The translations under genes and the position numbers were made by a program. The notes under the pieces were generated by a model. The model did no database searches and was not told the DNA's origin. It saw nothing but the letters and a program-made list of their open reading frames with translations. DNA of 64,000 nucleotides from Sporobacter sp963677825 (GTDB taxonomy: Bacteria; Bacillota; Clostridia; Oscillospirales; Oscillospiraceae), in contig CAXXEF010000001.1 of the NCBI GenBank assembly GCA_963677825.2, positions 1,736,001 to 1,800,000 of the forward strand, in the 5' to 3' direction. Below are positions 60,506 through 64,000 of this stretch, one piece after another (position 1 is the first letter of the stretch; each line of letters starts with the position of its first letter).

Positions 60506-63157
60506 TTACGCCTCCGGCGCGTGTCCCGTTTTGCGCTGGATGAGCTTAACAAGCTCGACGATCGGGATGACGCACACGCCGAGCAGCACGGCGGTGGCGT
60601 ATTGCGTCAGGTTCAGGTGCTCGAAGCGGAACGCGTCCGACAGACCCGGCAGGTACACGACGATCGTCGTGAGCGCGAAGCTGACGGCGGCGGCAAGATT
60701 GAGCGTTTTATTCATGGTCGGCATGCTCAAGAGGCTGCCGTGGCGGCTTCTGAGGTTGAAGCTGTGGAAAATTTCCGCCATGCTCATTGTCAGAAACGCC
60801 ATCGTTGTGCCGATTGCGCTGTTGGTAATCTCCCAGTTGCCCGTTTCAATAAAATGCCCGATGAAATACGATGCGAGCGTCAGCACGGTGACCATCACGC
60901 CCTGATACGCCAGGTCCGCACCCATGCCGCCGGCAAACACGCTGGCCGCCGGATTGCGCGGCGGTCGGCTCATGATCGAGCGCTCCTGCTTTTCCATGCC
61001 GAGCGCAAGCGCGGGGAAGCTGTCGGTCACGAGGTTAATCCACAACAGATGCACCGGGCGCAGAATGATAAAGCCCATCAGCGTCGCGAAAAAGATGCTG
61101 AGCACCTCGCTCATGTTCGAACTGAGCAGGAACTGGATGACTTTGCGGATATTGTCGTAAATGCGCCGCCCTTCCTCGACAGCGCTGATGATCGTTGCGA
61201 AGTTATCGTCAGCCAGCACCATATCGGCGACGTTTTTGGTCACGTCTGTGCCGGTGATGCCCATGCCGACGCCGATGTCGGCCGCCTTGATGCTCGGCGC
61301 GTCGTTGACGCCGTCGCCCGTCATCGCGGTGACGTAGCCCGCGTCACGCCAGGCGTTGACGATGCGTACCTTATGCTCGGGCTGAACACGCGCGTAGACG
61401 GAAATGTTGCAGAAGTCTTCGTCGAACGCTTCGTCGGTCATGTCGCCCAGCTCGCTGCCGGTGATGGCTTTCGTCTCGTCCGTGAGGATGCCCAGCTCCG
61501 TCGCGATGGCGACGGCCGTGTCGATATGGTCGCCCGTAATCATGATCGGGCGTATGCCGGCGGTGCGGCACTTTTCAATCGCTTCGGATACCTCGGGGCG
61601 CACGGGGTCGATCATACCGGTCAGGCCGATGAAGCACATGTCGTGCTCAATTTCGTCCGGCTCATAGCAGTCGGGCTGCACGGTGTGCAGGCGACGCGCC
61701 GCGGCGAGCACGCGCAGCGCGCGCGAGGCCATCTCGTGATTGGCTTCAAGAATTTTGGCGCGCAATTCGTCCGTCAGGGGGACGACCTTGCCGTCTTCCA
61801 GCGCTTCGGTGCAGTTTTTTAACAGCTCGTCCGGCGCGCCCTTTGTGTACTGGACGAACGCGCCGTCCTCGTGCGCGTGGACGGTGGACATCATCTTGCG
61901 CAGGCTGTCGAACGGTGCCTCGCCGACGCGCGGCGAATCGATGCGCATTTGATCTTTATTGAGCCCGAGCTCCATCGCCCAGACGACGAGCGCGGCCTCC
62001 GTCGGCTCGCCGTTGACGGCACCGTCGGCGCCGATTTCCGCGTCGGTGCACAGCGCCATCGCACGTGCAAGCAGGTTCGGGTCGCTGGAATAATTATCGA
62101 CAACGGTCATTTTGTTTTGCGTGAGTGTGCCCGTTTTGTCGGAGCAGATAATCTGCGCGCAGCCGAGCGTTTCGACGGCCGTCAGCCGTCGGATAATAGC
62201 GTTTTTCCGGCTCATATTCGTCACGCCGACCGATAAAACGATCGTCACGACGGCGACGAGGCCCTCCGGTATTGCGGCAACGGCCAGCGATACGGCGACC
62301 ATAAACGTTTCCAGCATGATCTCGCCGGTAAAGCTCCCGGCACGTAATATGCCGACCACAAAAATGACGGCGCAGATGCCCAGCACGAGAAACGTGAGGA
62401 TGCGGCTGAGCTGGCTGAGCTGCCTTTGCAGCGGGGTCTGCCCCTCTTTTGCCTGCGCGAGCGCGTCGGCGATTTTACCCATCTCAGTGTCCATGCCGGC
62501 GCCGGTAATGACGGCAGACCCGCGCCCGTAGACGACAACACTGCCCATATAAACCATGTTTTTTCGGTCGCCGAGCGGCACGTCATTTCTGTCACCGGTA
62601 TCGATGGCGTCGGCCGTCTTGTCGACGGGGACGCTCTCGCCCGTCAGCGCGGCTTCCTCGATCTTCAGGCTCGCGCTTTCCAGAATGCGCCCGTCTGCCG
62701 GGACGGCGTCGCCGGCTTCAAGCAGCACAACATCACCGACGACAAGCTCTTCGCTCTTGATGACGGCGATTTTCCCGTCACGCAGCACACGGCTTGTTGC
62801 GGCAGCCATTTTCTGCAGCGCTTCGATGGCCTGTTCGGCCTTGCTTTCCTGCACGACGCCGAGCACAGAGTTGACAATAACAACAAACAGGATGATGATC
62901 ACATCCGCGATGCCCTCGTCGTGAAAAACAGACATGATGCCAGACACAGCGGCCGCGGCGAGCAGGATGATGATCATCGGGTCGGCCAGCTGGCTTAAAA
63001 AGCGTTTGGCTAGAGAAACCTTCTTTGCTTCCGCCAGCTTATTCGGGCCGTTTTTATCGAGCCGGTCAGCAGCCTCGCCCGACCGCAATCCGTCTTTCCG
63101 GCTGCCGACGTCGTCGAGTACGGCTTCTTTGTTTTGCGTATAATACTTCAAGGCCAT
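60506..63157 (-). CDS. P-type cation-transporting ATPase (Ca2+/Mn2+ type)
   Basis: About 883 residues. Actuator motif TGES, phosphorylation site CSDKTGTLTQNKM, hinge TGDGVNDAPSIKAADIG, M4 with IPEGL and M6 with NLVTD: the layout of P2A/P2B Ca2+ pumps. AGGAGG lies directly against the ATG at 63157; the TTG two codons later (63151) has better spacing, so the true start is uncertain. A manganese riboswitch upstream suggests Mn2+ export or homeostasis rather than Ca2+ alone. No frameshift is seen. Confidence 0.93.
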   Translation of the reverse strand: MALKYYTQNKEAVLDDVGSRKDGLRSGEAADRLDKNGPNKLAEAKKVSLAKRFLSQLADPMIIILLAAAAVSGIMSVFHDEGIADVIIILFVVIVNSVLGVVQESKAEQAIEALQKMAAATSRVLRDGKIAVIKSEELVVGDVVLLEAGDAVPADGRILESASLKIEEAALTGESVPVDKTADAIDTGDRNDVPLGDRKNMVYMGSVVVYGRGSAVITGAGMDTEMGKIADALAQAKEGQTPLQRQLSQLSRILTFLVLGICAVIFVVGILRAGSFTGEIMLETFMVAVSLAVAAIPEGLVAVVTIVLSVGVTNMSRKNAIIRRLTAVETLGCAQIICSDKTGTLTQNKMTVVDNYSSDPNLLARAMALCTDAEIGADGAVNGEPTEAALVVWAMELGLNKDQMRIDSPRVGEAPFDSLRKMMSTVHAHEDGAFVQYTKGAPDELLKNCTEALEDGKVVPLTDELRAKILEANHEMASRALRVLAAARRLHTVQPDCYEPDEIEHDMCFIGLTGMIDPVRPEVSEAIEKCRTAGIRPIMITGDHIDTAVAIATELGILTDETKAITGSELGDMTDEAFDEDFCNISVYARVQPEHKVRIVNAWRDAGYVTAMTGDGVNDAPSIKAADIGVGMGITGTDVTKNVADMVLADDNFATIISAVEEGRRIYDNIRKVIQFLLSSNMSEVLSIFFATLMGFIILRPVHLLWINLVTDSFPALALGMEKQERSIMSRPPRNPAASVFAGGMGADLAYQGVMVTVLTLASYFIGHFIETGNWEITNSAIGTTMAFLTMSMAEIFHSFNLRSRHGSLLSMPTMNKTLNLAAAVSFALTTIVVYLPGLSDAFRFEHLNLTQYATAVLLGVCVIPIVELVKLIQRKTGHAPEA

Positions 63158-63197
63158 CCTCCTAAGGTTTGAATATAGTATGTACCGTCCAGACAGC

Positions 63198-63325
63198 AAA
63201 AAACTCATGGATAGGCGCTGTCCTAACCATGAGTCTGGTCATTTAATTCAAGCCAGACGGTTCGATACAGTACCGCCATGATTGTTGACTTGAAGCGCGT
63301 TCCCGCGCCGACTACTCCCTCACGA
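63198..63325 (-). promoter_or_regulatory. yybP-ykoY (Mn2+) riboswitch with terminator
   Basis: On the minus strand the leader contains GAGGGAGTAG and, about 30 nt on, AAGTCAACAATC, the two conserved parts of the manganese-sensing aptamer, joined by GC-rich stems. A terminator hairpin follows (63203–63215 with 63221–63234) with six T. A second hairpin GTCTGG/CCAGAC overlaps it, so alternative pairing is possible. Mn2+ binding would favour read-through into the ATPase gene. A TATAAT-like -10 lies at 63330–63335. Confidence 0.82.
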
Positions 63326-63482
63326 AGCTATTATATCGACAGTTTAGCATAAATTATGCCAAAGTCAAGAACGGGGCGCACGAATGCACCCCGTTTTCTG
63401 AAGATATATTACCACAAAATGGGCAAAAAAACAAGTCTTGTTATTGGTCCGTTAGTTTCTTATAGTTAAGCTGGTGATAAAT

Positions 63483-63968
63483 ATGAATGATCTTACAGCG
63501 CAAGGCCGGTTCCCGTCGGGTGAAAAGCCGCTCGACACGTTACGCCGGCAGTGCAACGCGATGACAGTCCAATACAACCTGACGCTATCCAGTGAACAAC
63601 TGGCTTTTCTTTTTCACCATCGCCGCAACTTATTACGGGCCTTTGGCCGGGTTGAATTTGGCGACCGTATCGTCCGTATGCTCATTGAGGAATTTTGCGA
63701 CAGCCCGTTTTTCGAGCAGCAGACGTTTGCTGAGTCGCTGGCCGAGCTGCTGGAGGTCTTTTATGCGTTTCGTGATAAAAGCGACGATAGTCTGCCGGAC
63801 GCGGATTTGCTGAGTGCCATGCACTACCACTTTGATACGACGTGTCAAGGGTCGGCGGCGTATCTCGGCGATATGACGCTCTCGGCGCTGTTTCGTACCG
63901 AGCGTGACAATGTTTTTGAAAACGAACCAGATGAAACCAAACGATTAGAGCAACGCGATGCACAATAA
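63483..63968 (+). CDS. DUF6323-like protein
   Basis: 161 residues from the ATG at 63483 (a GTG at 63474 is also in frame). Acidic, helical and soluble; LTLSSEQLAFLFHHRRNLLR and EEFCDSPFFEQQTFAESLAE resemble the DUF6323 family known from Clostridia. Function unknown. The next gene starts inside its end, so they are probably translated together; DUF6323 genes are often paired with a DUF6179 gene. Confidence 0.6.
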   Translation: MNDLTAQGRFPSGEKPLDTLRRQCNAMTVQYNLTLSSEQLAFLFHHRRNLLRAFGRVEFGDRIVRMLIEEFCDSPFFEQQTFAESLAELLEVFYAFRDKSDDSLPDADLLSAMHYHFDTTCQGSAAYLGDMTLSALFRTERDNVFENEPDETKRLEQRDAQ

Positions 63969-64000
63969 CGACAAAGAACTGGTCGGTGCGAGATCTTTAG
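63958..64000 (+). CDS. Start of the next gene (cut by window edge)
   Basis: ATG at 63958, overlapping the preceding stop by 11 bp, then MHNNDKELVGARSL to the edge. Too short to identify; by context it could be the DUF6179 partner. Confidence 0.45.
   Translation, partial: MHNNDKELVGARSL

Noticed and set aside
60521..61822. 433-codon plus-strand frame
   Set aside because: It is antisense to the conserved P-type ATPase and has no recognisable motifs.

Overview
The window suggests a spore-forming Firmicute of the class Clostridia, perhaps Oscillospirales-like. The signs are a germination protease (gpr), soj/spo0J with parS sites, a glnA–ANTAR regulator pair, a remB-like gene, and a replication origin of Bacillus type lying between dnaA and dnaN. 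The core genome is visibly GC-rich (many GCG/CGC/CGG codons), while about 1–12.5 kb and a one-gene island at 20.5–21.7 kb are AT-rich and look acquired. Species cannot be named from inspection alone.

Layout. 1–822: 5'-terminal part of a membrane sensor histidine kinase. 1140–12574: an integrative element of about 11.4 kb in the 3' half of tRNA-Trp, bounded by a 52-bp perfect direct repeat. It carries a tyrosine integrase broken by a frameshift, an excisionase-like protein, a HUH rolling-circle Rep, a Cro/CI-like repressor, and cargo: a Hachiman-type anti-phage pair (hamA, hamB), a PD-(D/E)XK nuclease, a YaaC-like protein, two small Cys-pair proteins and a C39-like protease. Parts of the cargo are separated by duplicated copies of the 3' end of rep, which suggests modular cargo exchange. 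12526–18283: an rRNA/tRNA operon on the minus strand with two tRNA genes between 23S and 5S. 18.8–27 kb: purA, an acquired methyltransferase flanked by ~55-bp repeats, the nitrogen unit glnA + ANTAR antiterminator with an attenuator-like leader, divergent pyrG, and a PPIase lipoprotein.

27–46 kb is the origin region. To the left, on the minus strand, are mfd, rsmG, serS, a coiled-coil membrane protein, parB, parA and gpr, with two parS sites. To the right, on the plus strand, are dnaA, oriC, dnaN, yaaA, recF, remB-like, gyrB, gyrA and rnhA. rpsT and dnaA are the first plus-strand genes, so most genes here are co-directional with replication.

47–53.4 kb holds the F-type ATP synthase operon on the minus strand, against the inferred fork direction. 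It has no separate delta gene: the delta C-terminal domain is fused to the N-terminus of alpha, and the delta N-terminal domain is absent. 53.9–64 kb holds a YbaK-type editing protein, a YyaL/DUF255 protein, a GntR–ABC transporter unit with a palindromic operator, a DUF4153 membrane protein, a P-type cation ATPase behind a yybP-ykoY (manganese) riboswitch, a DUF6323-like protein and the first codons of one more gene.

The observations most worth following are the delta–alpha fusion, the defence-carrying element with its modular repeats and split integrase, the 23S–tRNA–5S order with perfect palindromic spacers, and the methyltransferase cassette. All calls come from reading the sequence; no database searches were run.
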